Source: Neurospora crassa OR74A (lineage: Eukaryota > Ascomycota > Sordariomycetes > Sordariales > Sordariaceae). From it: a DNA stretch of 64,000 bases. Location of the stretch: contig NC_026506.1 of assembly GCF_000182925.2 (NCBI RefSeq), forward strand, positions 1,860,001-1,924,000. The letters run 5' to 3'. This document shows, one piece after another, positions 24,439 through 35,655 of this stretch. Below the pieces are notes generated by a model. That model was given only the letters and a program-made list of their open reading frames with translations. It did no database searches and was not told the origin of the DNA. How positions within the stretch are numbered: the stretch's first letter is position 1; each line of letters opens with the position of its first letter. The translations under genes and the position numbers were made by a program.

Positions 24439-24577
24439 TGTTGACTGTTATTGATCGCGTTATCACTTACGTTTTCCAACTTCCAAACCTTTCGTGATAT
24501 TTTTGGACTATCTGTACACCCTAGTGTAGGTATACAACCGAGCCGAATACATCAGCTGTGTGGGACCATACGAATTA

Positions 24578-24908
24578 CAGTAGAAACCCCTGCTCGTGCA
24601 TGCACCTGAAAATGCATAACACCCTCTAAATGCTAGCAACTGCCAGTCCGCAATTATTTAGTATGAGCAAGTGCTAAAATGCATATTTGCACATCTGACG
24701 GCCTATCAAATTGGTGGGTATGCACTTACTAGTAGGGGCTTTAGGGGTATTTGAGGCCTAGCAGCAATACTAAAACCCCCTAAAACCCCCCAAAATTCCT
24801 ATGCTGGGGCGGCCGGAATGTCTTGGCATAGGAATGTAAGTGTATGAGCTCTCTAAATGCATGCAAAGTGCCGTCCTGGATTACATGCACGAACAGGGGT
24901 TTATACTG
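24578..24908. mobile_element. Small inverted-repeat element (pogo/Fot-like MITE candidate)
   Basis: The left end reads CAGTAGAAACCCCTGCTCG and the right end is its inverse, with two differences over 25 bp (24884-24908). A TA precedes the left end (24576-24577); the right flank reads CA instead of TA. Inside lie a CCCCTAAAACCCC repeat and a hairpin (ATTCCTATGC...GCATAGGAAT, about 24796-24837). There is no coding capacity. CAGT-type ends are known from pogo/Fot relatives, so the assignment is by resemblance only. Confidence 0.55.
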
Positions 24909-25196
24909 CAACCACCAGGCCAAGCCAAGAAGCCAAGACTTCAAAGCTTGGCATTAACCTTGCGTGCCAGCAACCACCCTTCTACTTGGAGGGTTCTGGG
25001 CGCCAAGTACCAAATCCTTACCAAAAATCATTATCTTGAGCAACGACAATAGAGTATTGCCCGCGCTGAAAGTCAACTCGAATATTATACGACCTTGCTA
25101 TTTAGACGGTATTAGATCGCCTTGCCTCTATCTCTCCTGTCAAACGACGACGTCCTTACAACAACAAAAGGGGTACAGGCTGTTCACGACTAAGCA

Positions 25197-25967
25197 ATGG
25201 CTACCCCCATCAAGATAAGACTAAACGGACTGGACATGGTGGTTGATGCGGTACCGCTTGAATTGGAAGCGTTTAAGCCATTTGGTGATGCGGTTGCAAA
25301 TCCACAACCCAACCTCCACCCTGCCATGGCCGCAAAGGCCAACGACACGGCAGGCATGCCCTTCGATGCCATTGTCGCCAACCAGGGGACGGCAATCAAG
25401 TACCAGCACGTTTCACGGATAGAAAACCTCTACGACCAGGCACCGAGCGGCCGAACCGGAGTGGCCGTTTCCAACATGTTTACGTGTGCATCACGGGCGC
25501 TCCCTCGGCGACTCGAAGCCGGGGTCGAGCGGGAAGTCTTCCCGGTCACCGTCCTCGAGCGCCATCCGTTTACCAGTCAAACATTTGTCCCACTCCGTGC
25601 CGATCCACAAAGCCGATACTTGGTCGTTGTCGCCCCAAACCTCTCGCCGAGTGCCCAAGACCAACAGCTGCCAGTTCCCTCCTCGCGGCCTCCTGGCACG
25701 ATCGCTAATCGAGAGTTGCCGGGTCGAGGGCTACCCGACCTAAAGGGCCTCCGTGCTTTCATCGCCACTACGGACCAGGCTGTAACCTACGGGGCAGGCA
25801 CATGGCACTCCCCAATGGTGGCCCTTGGCCCAGCTGACAAGGCGATTGATTTCTTCGTTTTCCAGTTCGCCAACGAGGTCTCCGTGGAAGACTGTCAAGA
25901 AGTTTTGTTTGGTCCGTCCACTATCACGGTCCGCCTCCAACCTCAATCGAGAGCGAGTAAACTGTAA
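25197..25967 (+). CDS. Ureidoglycolate lyase (ureidoglycolate hydrolase family, DAL3-like)
   Basis: An uninterrupted frame of 256 residues. The enzyme splits ureidoglycolate into glyoxylate and urea, the last step of allantoin degradation, so it frees purine nitrogen in the cytosol. The N-terminal part (LELEAFKPFGDAVAN) and the late motif GAGTWHSPMVALG (about residues 198-210) are those of the AllA/Dal3 cupin-like family. The central ERHPFTSQTFVPL is also characteristic. The protein is longer than yeast Dal3 (about 195 residues), which is usual in filamentous fungi. The start is the first in-frame ATG, GCAATGG, after a long non-coding leader. No other allantoin gene lies nearby, so it is not part of a visible cluster. 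GATA-type nitrogen regulation would be expected, but I did not identify a specific site. Confidence 0.9.
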   Translation: MATPIKIRLNGLDMVVDAVPLELEAFKPFGDAVANPQPNLHPAMAAKANDTAGMPFDAIVANQGTAIKYQHVSRIENLYDQAPSGRTGVAVSNMFTCASRALPRRLEAGVEREVFPVTVLERHPFTSQTFVPLRADPQSRYLVVVAPNLSPSAQDQQLPVPSSRPPGTIANRELPGRGLPDLKGLRAFIATTDQAVTYGAGTWHSPMVALGPADKAIDFFVFQFANEVSVEDCQEVLFGPSTITVRLQPQSRASKL

Positions 25968-26475
25968 TTAAAGAACGCATTGCCGTGTGGGAATACCATT
26001 GCCTTGATGGTTACATGCAACTAGCAGGCCGGCGGCGGTTACATCATTGTTGGACGGCCTATGTGGCGGCTGATAATCACCACCAGCCTTATGCACAAAC
26101 AGATAAATGGGAGTTTGAATGCATGGAATTGGTGGGGCATTAGTAAGTAGAGGTAGTAATCAAGTGTCTCGGTGTTTCGCGGATGGTACTTGGTGTTGTA
26201 GTATCTACAAATAATCTACCTTGGTGTACTAAAATGGGTTTGTAAAGCCGAAGATGAGTTATGGAAGGAGTGCCCAATAGTACTGTATCGACCGTTTTAT
26301 GACATATGTTGTCCTTTCAGTCAATCAAATCAAGCAGTACCGACCACTAAAAAAAGGGCTGGCACATGTTCAACATTACACACCTACTCACCGTGCAGTT
26401 TGGGCACTCGGCTGAGAAAAAAAAAAAGCTGCATTCGTCATATGCTTCGGCCCCTTTCGTCCCAGCAAACACACA
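25968..26475. other. Intergenic region, nothing recognised
   Basis: About 500 bp between two plus-strand genes. It should hold the 3' end of the ureidoglycolate lyase mRNA and the promoter of the next gene. An A run lies at about 26417-26428. No other feature was seen. Confidence 0.5.
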
Positions 26476-27563
26476 ATGAAGCCCGTGATCGAATCAGTCG
26501 ATGCAATAAGCAAGCTGGAACACCTCTCTGGTGTCAAGATCAGGCCAGGAGAGAACCCATACGATGCCCTCATACAAATTTGCAATGACCATCCCGTAGG
26601 TGCCTCGGTTGATGCTCTCTCCCTCCATGCCAGGGGGAAAAGTTGCGGGTGTTTGAAGCTTTACTCACCACTCCGCGCTCAACGTCCAGGCCGAGATACA
26701 ATCGTTGTATGCCAGTCATCGACTGACACGGAACCTCCAACAACAACAGCAGTTCTTGTCAGCCGACTTCAAGGAACTGATTGTCGACCCTGTATTATTG
26801 CGGCTCGAAAGACCGTCGGTCCAGCCTGGATTCCGAGACCCACGACACTGTCTTGTCGTCTGGGCAAGACCACCAGAGCACATTTTGAAACTGGCTTCCC
26901 ATTTGCAAACCCTTCTCCAGAATGCGGCTCCTAGTGCGTCAGCCACTCACCCTTGCTGCTTGCCCCGGGTCTGCGCGTATCGTGGAATGACTGATGGGGT
27001 GCGACCTAGATTTATGGCTCATGCCTACGCACCGTATGCACATGACGACACTTGAGCTGGCGCACTCGCAGACCTCGGGCGAGATTGCGAGCCTTGTGTC
27101 ATCGATACGACCGGCGATACCGCTGTTGACGAACCTGACGTTTCTGCATCGGGTCCGGTTGGTGAGACCCATGATATCCTATGATCTCTCGGCCATTGCC
27201 GTGTCGTTCGTCCCCGCAGCCGAGGAGCATGACGGGTACACGTACCACCATCTCCGCAGAGACCTGTTCGAGGCAGTGAAGAAGACCGGGGTTGAGGTCA
27301 GGTCGCGGTACGTGGTTCCTAGCGCTCATATCACGCTCGGGCGATATCTCGACCAAGAGGATCACGCAACACCTGTGGCGCGGCAAAGCTGGATTCGGGC
27401 CATTGAAGAGATCAATGAATGGCTGGAGACCCAAGTGTGGGATGCTGTCGACGGCGAGTTCATGGGCGAGTGGATTGTCGGTCAGGAGAAGGGGCTTGAA
27501 GTGCGGGACGGCACGCTATGGTATGGAGGTGGTCGCACCATCATGGCGGGAGAAGGATTCTAG
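26476..27563 (+). CDS. 2H phosphoesterase, fungal RNA ligase/cyclic nucleotide phosphodiesterase family
   Basis: Three exons, 26476-26595, 26690-26933 and 27010-27563, give 305 residues. Intron 1 is phase 0 (donor GTAGGT, acceptor GTCCAG). Intron 2 is phase 1 (donor GTGCGT, acceptor CCTAG). The protein carries the two HxT/S motifs of the 2H superfamily: HMTTLELAH (His132, Thr134) and AHITLGRYL (His228, Thr230). These should hydrolyse a 2',3'-cyclic phosphate or a related phosphodiester. The segment NLWLMPTHRMHM created by joining exons 2 and 3 fits this fungal family, which supports the splice. The physiological substrate of these fungal proteins is not settled. The C-terminus (DGTLWYGGGRTIMAGEGF) is intact. 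Confidence 0.85.
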
Positions 27564-28426
27564 GTTGACTCATGTTGGAACGGCTGGGACTGTTGGTAAT
27601 ATTACCTAGGTATACTTTGTTTCTTGGTTCCCTCTGTACCATGTCGTTGGCTGTTATGGTGCATAGTTGGTGCACAGTGGACAAAGTTTATGCTGCTGAG
27701 GTAGCGAGCGTCTCCATCTAAACCGACCTTGTCTACCTACTATATGCCGCCCAAAGGCATGTTATGGTTTGTTGTACGGCTGCCATATCTACCATCCATC
27801 TACCATCCATATTTACCGACCCCATTGCACATGCAATCAACACCAGATTCTCATCTCGAGTTTGGACTTGGTGTCATTCATGACGTTGCTGGGGTGGACC
27901 TCGTCACTGCTGCCAAGGGTGGAGACGTAGTGCCGTACCTAGGTAGGCAGCTAGGCTCGGTCCTAGTTCTGTATTGCCCAGTATGTATCTGCCTAACCCC
28001 GTCCTGCTCTGCCCCTAAACCCCACCCCCCCAACAAAAAAGGAGCTTCAGTACCCTGGCTCGCCTGGGCCGACGAGAATATCTCTGGAAGGGTCCAAGGC
28101 GGGCAGGATTCAGGTCAGTTTCCACGCAGGATAGTGGCTCTGCTATATTGGATACCTGGTATGATGCATTGCCAACCTGTATTCGTCTGGCCCTGAGGTG
28201 TGTCTACCTGCGGTCCATCGATACGATACTCGCCGCCAGCGTCGCTGTCGACGTCTCCAAGTCCCATCCTCGAGGGGCTCCAGCCCGAACAGCGGAGCAA
28301 GACGAGGCCGGCGCTGTTGTCCTATTTCCAAATAGTTTGCGACGTCGCATTCCCCTTTGTTTCTGCATTGTACACAAGTCTCCCGGCCAGGACTTGCTCG
28401 TGGGGCCGGGCACGGTTGCGGCAGCA
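27564..28426. other. Intergenic region before the RasGAP gene
   Basis: No gene was recognised. The reading frame of the RasGAP stays open upstream to 28148 but has no ATG before 28427, so this part is probably 5' leader. Short repeats of the type CATCTACCATC occur near 27790. Confidence 0.5.
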
Positions 28427-31400
28427 ATGGAAGGGAGGCACCCGGTTGTGCTGGGAAGTGCTGGAGGCAGCGGCAGCGGTCGTGGTGACAGGGGTGTAGG
28501 GAGCCAACCAAGTCCCGGCCTACAGGGCCCCAGTGACCGTGACCGCAACCGTACCTCTAGCCATGATCGCACCTCCGTCGCTGTCCTTGCGGACGCTTCA
28601 GCATTCTCCCGAGACGGCGGAGTCACCGCGCCGCTTTCGGTACCTGACCGCTCGGTTCAGAACACAGCGCAGGACTCGGCCACCATCACGGTCAAGGCCG
28701 CGGTCAAGGCCACGACCCTCCCTTTTGCTGTCGAGTCCGCCCCTGTGCTTGCTCTGGCCAAAATGCCAGCTAGCTTCTCCTCACTCTCACTCGCACCCTC
28801 ACCCTCGCCCTCGCCCTCACCCTCACCCTCACCCTCACCTTCACCTTCATTCACAGCCACAGCCACAACCACATTCACCTCTACCGACAACGGCAGCAGC
28901 AGCGGCAGCGGTAATGATAACTTCCGCTCCGCCGCCCGCCCTGCCGCCACCGTCAGAGCCGCCACCCCGGAGCCGGCTGAGGTTACGTTCGATATGTCTG
29001 CACCCAGCGGCAATGCGGACTCCGCAGCCCTGCCACAGCGGCCCGGCTCATTTCCCTCCATCTCTCCCGAAACCTCGCCCCGGTCCATGCCCGGTGCTGC
29101 CGGCCCCGTGATGAGTAAGACGGCGCCTGCATCCATTCCGGCTGGCAGCCCATCTGGTCCCGTCACTGCAACTCCGTCCAGCTTCCCCACGCGACGCCAG
29201 GGTATGGTGTTTGGAGAGGGTCTGGCCGGCTCTCTCGACAGCGCCTCGTCAAGTCCACCGTCACGGCCGTCCTTGTCGAATTTTCGCCCCAGGACCCATA
29301 CTTTGGACAGTGCCTTGCGGCAGCAACTTGTGACCGAGAACCGTCACCGCATCGGTTCAGTCTCATCGTCCGGCTCGGTGGCAGTCGTAGATGACTCGAG
29401 GCCTCTGCCCCAGCCGCACTTCAACTCGCATGGGTCGCCAGACAGTCACCACATGGCAGCTGCGGCTGGACACAAGGAGAGAAAACTGTCAACGGCGAGG
29501 ACCCGGCTCACCAAAAAAGCTGCCGCCTCCCAACCACCTTCTCCCTTCTTATCACCTCAGCCGTCAGTTGACTCTTTGCCGTTGCCTGTCCCTACGCGGG
29601 ATGCCAACAATGTCTTGCTCTTGATGAAAAACCTGTGCGGAAGGATGCGCGGAGAGGCCCAGTACCTGAAAGACATGGGAGGCCTATGGTATGGTGGTAT
29701 ATGTTATATAGATGAGGAGAAGGGGAGCTTAGTGAGCGACTCGGGAGAGGGTAGCTCTTCTTCTTCTGTGTCGCTTTTGATACCGGATCTTCGTGGATGT
29801 CGTGTACTTCCGCTCAGTCGGATGGAGAGAGGCGGCCGGCCGTCGCTGGAGATCACCAGTCCACATCTCAATCTCAGCATCATCTTGTGCCCTTCAGCGG
29901 TAGAAGAGTATGATCTGTGGCTGGCTGCCCTGCTGTGTTGGCAGCAGCTGCGGCCTTCCGGCACCAAGAACACCATGACAAGATCAGGGAGCAGCGTTGC
30001 TCTACCACCGCTGAGGAGCGAGATGCAGCGTCGGGCCTCCTCTTCCGGCCTACGGGAGGCTACCGTCATCAAGGTCGGCAGAGTGATGCTCTGGGACAAA
30101 GGCCTCGCCACCTCCCCACGGGCCATTGTCAAACGTCCCTCTGCGCGAGACTTGCAAATACCGCACATGGCCTGGAAACGTGTTTCTTGCATACTGTCAG
30201 ACAACGGCGAACTCAAACTCATGACAGAGCACGATGTCTCGCTTCTGGCCATGATCGAATTGTCTCAGCTGTCCAGGTCAGCTATACAGCAGCTGGACAA
30301 GACAGTGCTAAACGAAAACTACTGTATAGGTATCTTCCCCATCTACTCCCCTACATCCACTCAATTGTCAATTTTGCGCCCAGTATATATATCATTGGAG
30401 TCTAGGCTGCTTTTCGAGGCTTGGTTCGCCCTTCTCAGAGCCTTTGCGGTGCCTGATCTATACGGGCTCGATTCAACAAGCCGAGGACGTGTATACGAGG
30501 TGACCAACCTCAGCTCAGTGCCCAAAGGAGAAGTTTTCAGAGTCGAAAAAACAGTCAAGGTTAGAGTCACCGAGGCAAGGCTACGGAGTCGAACATTTGC
30601 TCAAGAGGGAAACCTGATGGAGCGCCAAAACAAAAGTGTTGCAGACCCAGACCCTGCCGTCGGTAATTACTTCGCCGAGGTCATACTGGATGGCGAGGTT
30701 CGAGGCCGGACATCAATCAAATTCAACACCAAGAACCCCTTTTGGCGAGAGGATTGCGAATTTACGGATCTTCCTCCCTCCTTACCTTACCTATCGGTGG
30801 TTCTAAAACGGATCGTGGGCAATACCGAAAGCTTCAGTCACCAGCTTCAGGCCACTCTTGGCTTGCCCAAAACAGGCCAGCTGAGCGAGGCGTTGTGCGG
30901 TGCTGTCGACATCCCTTTGCATCTTCTGGAGCGTGGAAAAGATCATGAGCAGTGGCTCCAAGTGTATGACGCACGACAGCAGTCGATTGGAACAATGCTT
31001 CTCAAGGTGCACCATGAAGAGGTCGTCGTGTTGCAATCCAGAGAATATCAGCCTCTCTCGGAGCTCCTACACCGCTTTGGGTCAGGGCTGACGACACAAA
31101 TAGCTGACGTGATGCCTGGAAACCTACGGAAGCTCGCAGAAATATTCGTCAATATATTCCAGGTTTCTGGAAAGGCAACAGAGTGGCTGGTGACCTTGGT
31201 AGAGGAAGAAATTGACGCGATAGGGAGCCAAACGGCCAGCAAGCAATCGCGGTTCAACCAGCGGCTGATGTCAAATGACTCGATCGCTTCCACGGACAAA
31301 ATGTGGCAGACGGTTCAGGACATGAGCAGGACGCTCCCGGGCGAGGCGAGCTTGCTGTTCAGGGGAAACTCATTGTTGACACAGGCCTTTGAAATTTACA

Positions 31401-32857
31401 TGCGACGCTTAGGCAAAGAATATCTGGAGGAGACTCTGGCAGCAAAGATACGTGAAATCAACGAGCTCGACCTTGATTGCGAAGTTGACCCGAGTAGGAT
31501 GCAGAACGGCGATGATATTCAACAACATTGGGCGAAGCTAATCGAGCTGACCAGCGCTGTCTGGCGCTGTATCGCATCGTCCGCGCATCGTTTGCCGTCG
31601 GAGATCCGTCACGTACTGAAATATATACGGGCTGTTGCAGAGGATCGCTATGGCCACTTTATCCGCACTGCTACTGCAGTTTATACTTCGGTGTCCGGAT
31701 TTCTCTTCCTCCGCTTCCTCTGCCCAGCTATCCTTAACCCAAAACTTTTCGGCCTCTTGCGCGACCACCCCAAACCGCGTGCACAACGCACTCTGACTCT
31801 CATCGCCAAGACCATCCAGGCTCTAGCCAACCTTAACATCTCCAGCAAGAAGGAGACATGGATGGAGCCAATGACCGAGTTTCTCCAAAAACAGCGCCAG
31901 CCATTCAAGGATTTTGCTGACGCCGTGTGCGCCATTCCGGCCGAAAGTACCAGCAACAGCGTGCCTGCTCCCTACTCGACCCCCCTAACGATTCTGGGCC
32001 GCTTATCACCTCTAGCTCGCGAGGGTTTCCCTTCGCTCCCATACCTGGTCGATCATGCGCGTAACTTTGCGGCTTTAGCCAAACTGTGGGCTAAAGTCCA
32101 TCCCGAGTCAGACTGGGACTCTTCCAACTGCGAAGGCGACCTACTTCATTTCCATCGTCTATGCACCACGCTCCACCAACGCGCAATGCATTGCTTCTCG
32201 CAGATGGAGACTCGCCGAAGCGCTGGTGAAACTACCAGCAGGCCACCGGATGAGCGGCTTCGTCTCTCTGATGCACTGGACAACTTGAGTTATGGCGATG
32301 TCCTCGGTTTGTCTGCGCACGGCAACGCTACTGGGATCTTTTGGATAGACGGCGGGAGCATAGCGCCCGGCTCCTCAGGTAGTGAGATGGATGGGCCTGG
32401 TATGGGAGGTGGCAGCAGCAGCAGCATTGGCAGCAGGGACATAAGGAACGCCTCGAGCGCTATACGGCAAGGTTCTAAGAGCAGCGAGCAGCTGTCGTCC
32501 ATGTCGGGCGGAAGTGTGAAGGGGCTGCGCAATGGAATGCAGGCACCACGAAAGTTCCTTACAGGATTTATTCGCAAGACAAGAACGGCTTCACCCGAGT
32601 TTGGCAACGGAGGTAGTCCTGGTCACGGGTTCATCACGGGGACAATGGTGCCTGAAGCAGGCAGTACGTCGGCAGTTGCATCGGCATCTGCCACTGCTGC
32701 AGGTAAAGAGAATGGCCGAGAGCGGGACCGAGGCGCGGAACGAGAGAAAGACAGTAAAGAAAAGCATCCAGGCAAAGACGCCAGGGCGTCTTCAAGTAAA
32801 TCCCAAGGGGATCGCCATCACACGGCTCACCAACACTGGCACGAGAAGGGAATTTGA
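28427..32857 (+). CDS. Ras GTPase-activating protein with PH-like and C2 domains (Bud2-like)
   Basis: A single frame of 1476 residues without visible introns. Residues 1-380 are low complexity (Ser, Pro, Ala), including an uninterrupted (SP)n run near residue 130. Two PH-like segments follow at about 390-505 (GGLWYGGICYIDEE to LWLAALLCWQQL) and 545-680. A C2 domain lies at about 700-860 (VKVRVTEARL, NPFWREDCEF). The RasGAP domain lies at about 890-1130. It contains the arginine finger in LFRGNSLLT (Arg979) and the signature FLRFLCPAILNP near 1090. The tail is Ser/Gly-rich, then basic. This order matches Bud2-type GAPs that act on the Rsr1/Bud1 (Rap-like) GTPase in polarity and morphogenesis at the cortex. 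The start is the first in-frame ATG; an extra 5' exon cannot be excluded. Confidence 0.88.
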   Translation: MEGRHPVVLGSAGGSGSGRGDRGVGSQPSPGLQGPSDRDRNRTSSHDRTSVAVLADASAFSRDGGVTAPLSVPDRSVQNTAQDSATITVKAAVKATTLPFAVESAPVLALAKMPASFSSLSLAPSPSPSPSPSPSPSPSPSFTATATTTFTSTDNGSSSGSGNDNFRSAARPAATVRAATPEPAEVTFDMSAPSGNADSAALPQRPGSFPSISPETSPRSMPGAAGPVMSKTAPASIPAGSPSGPVTATPSSFPTRRQGMVFGEGLAGSLDSASSSPPSRPSLSNFRPRTHTLDSALRQQLVTENRHRIGSVSSSGSVAVVDDSRPLPQPHFNSHGSPDSHHMAAAAGHKERKLSTARTRLTKKAAASQPPSPFLSPQPSVDSLPLPVPTRDANNVLLLMKNLCGRMRGEAQYLKDMGGLWYGGICYIDEEKGSLVSDSGEGSSSSSVSLLIPDLRGCRVLPLSRMERGGRPSLEITSPHLNLSIILCPSAVEEYDLWLAALLCWQQLRPSGTKNTMTRSGSSVALPPLRSEMQRRASSSGLREATVIKVGRVMLWDKGLATSPRAIVKRPSARDLQIPHMAWKRVSCILSDNGELKLMTEHDVSLLAMIELSQLSRSAIQQLDKTVLNENYCIGIFPIYSPTSTQLSILRPVYISLESRLLFEAWFALLRAFAVPDLYGLDSTSRGRVYEVTNLSSVPKGEVFRVEKTVKVRVTEARLRSRTFAQEGNLMERQNKSVADPDPAVGNYFAEVILDGEVRGRTSIKFNTKNPFWREDCEFTDLPPSLPYLSVVLKRIVGNTESFSHQLQATLGLPKTGQLSEALCGAVDIPLHLLERGKDHEQWLQVYDARQQSIGTMLLKVHHEEVVVLQSREYQPLSELLHRFGSGLTTQIADVMPGNLRKLAEIFVNIFQVSGKATEWLVTLVEEEIDAIGSQTASKQSRFNQRLMSNDSIASTDKMWQTVQDMSRTLPGEASLLFRGNSLLTQAFEIYMRRLGKEYLEETLAAKIREINELDLDCEVDPSRMQNGDDIQQHWAKLIELTSAVWRCIASSAHRLPSEIRHVLKYIRAVAEDRYGHFIRTATAVYTSVSGFLFLRFLCPAILNPKLFGLLRDHPKPRAQRTLTLIAKTIQALANLNISSKKETWMEPMTEFLQKQRQPFKDFADAVCAIPAESTSNSVPAPYSTPLTILGRLSPLAREGFPSLPYLVDHARNFAALAKLWAKVHPESDWDSSNCEGDLLHFHRLCTTLHQRAMHCFSQMETRRSAGETTSRPPDERLRLSDALDNLSYGDVLGLSAHGNATGIFWIDGGSIAPGSSGSEMDGPGMGGGSSSSIGSRDIRNASSAIRQGSKSSEQLSSMSGGSVKGLRNGMQAPRKFLTGFIRKTRTASPEFGNGGSPGHGFITGTMVPEAGSTSAVASASATAAGKENGRERDRGAEREKDSKEKHPGKDARASSSKSQGDRHHTAHQHWHEKGI

Positions 32858-33551
32858 AATGACTTGATTTAGAGGCACCAATGGTTGTTGGCACATGCTC
32901 GCTTTGGAAGGCTTTGGAAACCCTGGTCTGAGAATGGGGGCAACGGCTCCCGTACAAAGGGACGTACATTGACGATTATGCCTACGATATGGAATGCGAG
33001 TCTTCAGACAGGGTATCAGACTGAGCGCTCATTCTTTTCTCTATTCTTCCGCAAATAATTCTTGTTTAGCTGTTTGATTATTGTCTTTAGCAACGATCAT
33101 GATGGTTATGGCCCATTCTCTGAGGGCATGCTGGCTATTGACATGGCGGACTATCCGGCAGCACCAACCGCCGAATCCGTACCTATGCCTCCAGATCTGA
33201 ATCCGAGGGGTCGAGGTTTTCTGCTGTTGCTGGGGATGCGTCACGGAGGAAAACTGCTGTGCCTACAAAAGCGGCGAAGTGGCCTAAAAAAACATTCTAT
33301 TCCGTGAGGCTGTGAAGACTCTGGTGACTGCTCGAAACACACTGCCTTCAAGAGTCCATGTTCCAGCCTTGACACAGCTTGAACTCCCCAAACGCCAATG
33401 TGGATATCATTAGGTGTTGTATGTAATTGGACCTTGGTGCCAACCCGCTCAATGCCGATAACTCCTTTTGTAGATACCCTCTAACCCGAGGAGCACTTCA
33501 ACCACACACAAACGTTCGAAATAATTTCAAGTCGCCATTGCCTCAACTTGA
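32858..33551. other. Convergent intergenic region (RasGAP / cyclophilin 40)
   Basis: This region holds the 3' ends of a plus-strand and a minus-strand gene. Short frames on both strands are not recognised. No other feature was seen. Confidence 0.5.
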
Positions 33552-34754
33552 TCAGGAGAAGAACTTTTTGTAGGCAGCCTTTTCCTTCGCCATTCTAGCC
33601 GCGGCAGCCTTCTTGACAGCGGCCAGCTCGTTAACAATGGCGCCATCTTCAGGCGCTAGCTTCTTGGCCTCCTCCAGACTCGTCAGGGCGCTGTCCTCGT
33701 CCTTGATGCGCACCTGGGCGTAACCCCTACGGTATAGAGCCTTGGCCCTGTCCTTGTCTGAGATAGTGGCAACAGCAAGTGCGCCGTCGGCGCTGCGAAT
33801 GCACTCGTCCCAAGCGCTCAGCTTCATGTTCATGAGAGCCGCGTTGCTGTTCAGCGAGACGCGCAGGGCGTCCAGCTTTTGCTTTGTGTCAGCCGGCTCA
33901 TTGTCAAGCTCGGGATCCTCGTTCAGATAGCGCAGACCCTTCTGGTATTTGTCGAGGGCCACAGGGAGGTCGCCGGCCTTGAAAGCCTTGTTACCAAAGT
34001 CCTTGCAGTCTGTCGCAATCTTGAGGATCTTGGAGGCAGAGAGAGGCTGGCCGTCAGTGGCTTCGTCTTCGGGGAAGTCCTCGTATTCGTCGCCGTAGGC
34101 GTCGGCAGTCTTTGTGTCAGCGCTCACAGCAGCGTCGCCACTAAGCTCGCCGCAGTCGGCAATGACGGCGTCCTTGGTCGGCTTGTCGCCCTGAGTTTTC
34201 AGGTTCTCAATTTGTCTGACGACTGACTTGCCGCTCAGCACCTCGCCAAAGACGACGTGTTTGCCATCGAGATGTGGGGTAGGAACGGTGGTGACGAAGA
34301 ACTGAGAGCCGTTGGTACCTGCAGGACATAAGCGTCAGTAAAAGACCGGAACCGCAAAGTGATGGCCGTCAGTTAAACGACATCGCAACATACCGGGTCC
34401 AGCGTTGGCCATGGACAGGAGGAATGGACGGTCGTGCTTCAACTGGAAATTTTCGTCCTCGAACTTTGCGCCGTAGATGGACTCGCCACCAGTGCCGTTT
34501 CCAGCGGTGAAGTCACCACCCTGGATCATGAACTGCTTGATGACACGGTGGAACGTGGAACCCTTGTAGTGTAGCGGCTTGCCCAACTTGCCAACACCCT
34601 TCTCGCCGGTGCACAAAGCGCGGAAGTTCTCGGCCGTCTTAGGGACAATGTCATTGTAAAGCTCGAAAACAATACGGCCGGCTGCCTTCCCGCCGATGGT
34701 GATGTCGAAAAAGACGCGGCTGCGAGCCTGCTTGACGTCGTCGGTAGAAGACAT
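33552..34754 (-). CDS. Cyclophilin 40-type peptidyl-prolyl isomerase (Cpr6/CypD)
   Basis: Two exons, 34754-34394 and 34318-33552, give 375 residues. The intron is 75 nt, phase 1 (donor GTATGT, acceptor CTGCAG). The N-terminal cyclophilin domain (about 12-180) has the catalytic core [15 protein letters not shown] and the joined segment [16 protein letters not shown], which spans the splice and confirms it. The position of cyclophilin A Trp121 is His here ([13 protein letters not shown], His136), the hallmark of the Cyp40 class with weak cyclosporin binding. TPR repeats at about 215-340 should bind the C-terminal MEEVD peptide of Hsp90. The C-terminus is AYKKFFS. The likely role is as an Hsp90 co-chaperone in the cytosol. 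Confidence 0.95.
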
Positions 34755-35655
34755 GGTTGGCTTGAATCTAGGAATCAGTATTTCAAGAGATCTTGCTACG
34801 AGTCTAAGCTGTACGTAAACTAAACGAGCTCAGTTAGCATATATAGCTCAGACAACTACGGTGGAAGGAAATTGTTTGTCCATGGCACAAATCGTAAACA
34901 GGGAGGGAAGATGGCAAACAATTTGGGAGTCGTGATGTCCACAGAGCGAGCGCAAATAGAAGCTTACTTACCTGTCCGAACCAGCTACTATTCTGACTAT
35001 GACGGAGGAAATGGGTTTATAGGCGGACAATATATAGTACAACTGCACGTTGCGAACAAGACTGCACAGAGAAAGGGCGTCTGGTAGACTGGTTGAAATA
35101 CAAAGTATGGGAGTCGCTTTCGGTGATGATTTCGTCTCAGGGTTCAACAAGCTGGGTGCAGGGCGGGGTGAATTGGTTTCGTGAACATTCGAGAATGGTG
35201 GGGCAGCGATGTGCTTTAGCTCCCGTCCCATTTCCCTCTTCTCGTCTGATATCCACTTTGTACCCAAAGATACCTGATTCCACTCGCCAAGGCATACAAG
35301 TACGGAGTAGGTACTTTACTTGCAGCGGCAGCGGCTAAAGCAGCCGAGGCTCCACCAGTAGTATCTTCAAGATGCAACCCGTAGGGGTCCATACCCGACA
35401 CCATGTAGTGTAAAGGCAGATGCCGCAGTGTAGAGATTAGAGCGGGAAGGGTACCTCTACATCTCTTGTGGGCTGTGGCATCGAAGAAGAACAGCGACAT
35501 GCGGCAAGTACACTGGTCCGAGCACACTTTTACAACCCAACTATCAACCTCTAGTCTAAACTCTACGTCTAGCAGATCATCTTTTCCGGCTCTACATTTG
35601 GCAATTACATCGACCCTTCTTAGGTCCATCTCGCAATCCTCAACCACTCTATCAC
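34755..35655. other. Intergenic region; unrecognised minus-strand frame
   Basis: About 900 bp between two minus-strand genes: promoter of cyclophilin 40 and 3' region of DTD1. A minus-strand frame (about 35625-35216), rich in Ala near its end, stays open but matches nothing I know. It is probably chance or 3' UTR. Confidence 0.4.

Noticed and set aside
28657-29190. Long minus-strand frames opposite the RasGAP N-terminus
   Set aside because: Shadows of the low-complexity GC-rich coding strand (poly Gly/Glu against Ser-Pro).
35216-35625. Minus-strand frame downstream of DTD1
   Set aside because: Ala-rich end and no known family. It lies where the DTD1 3' UTR and the cyclophilin promoter are expected.
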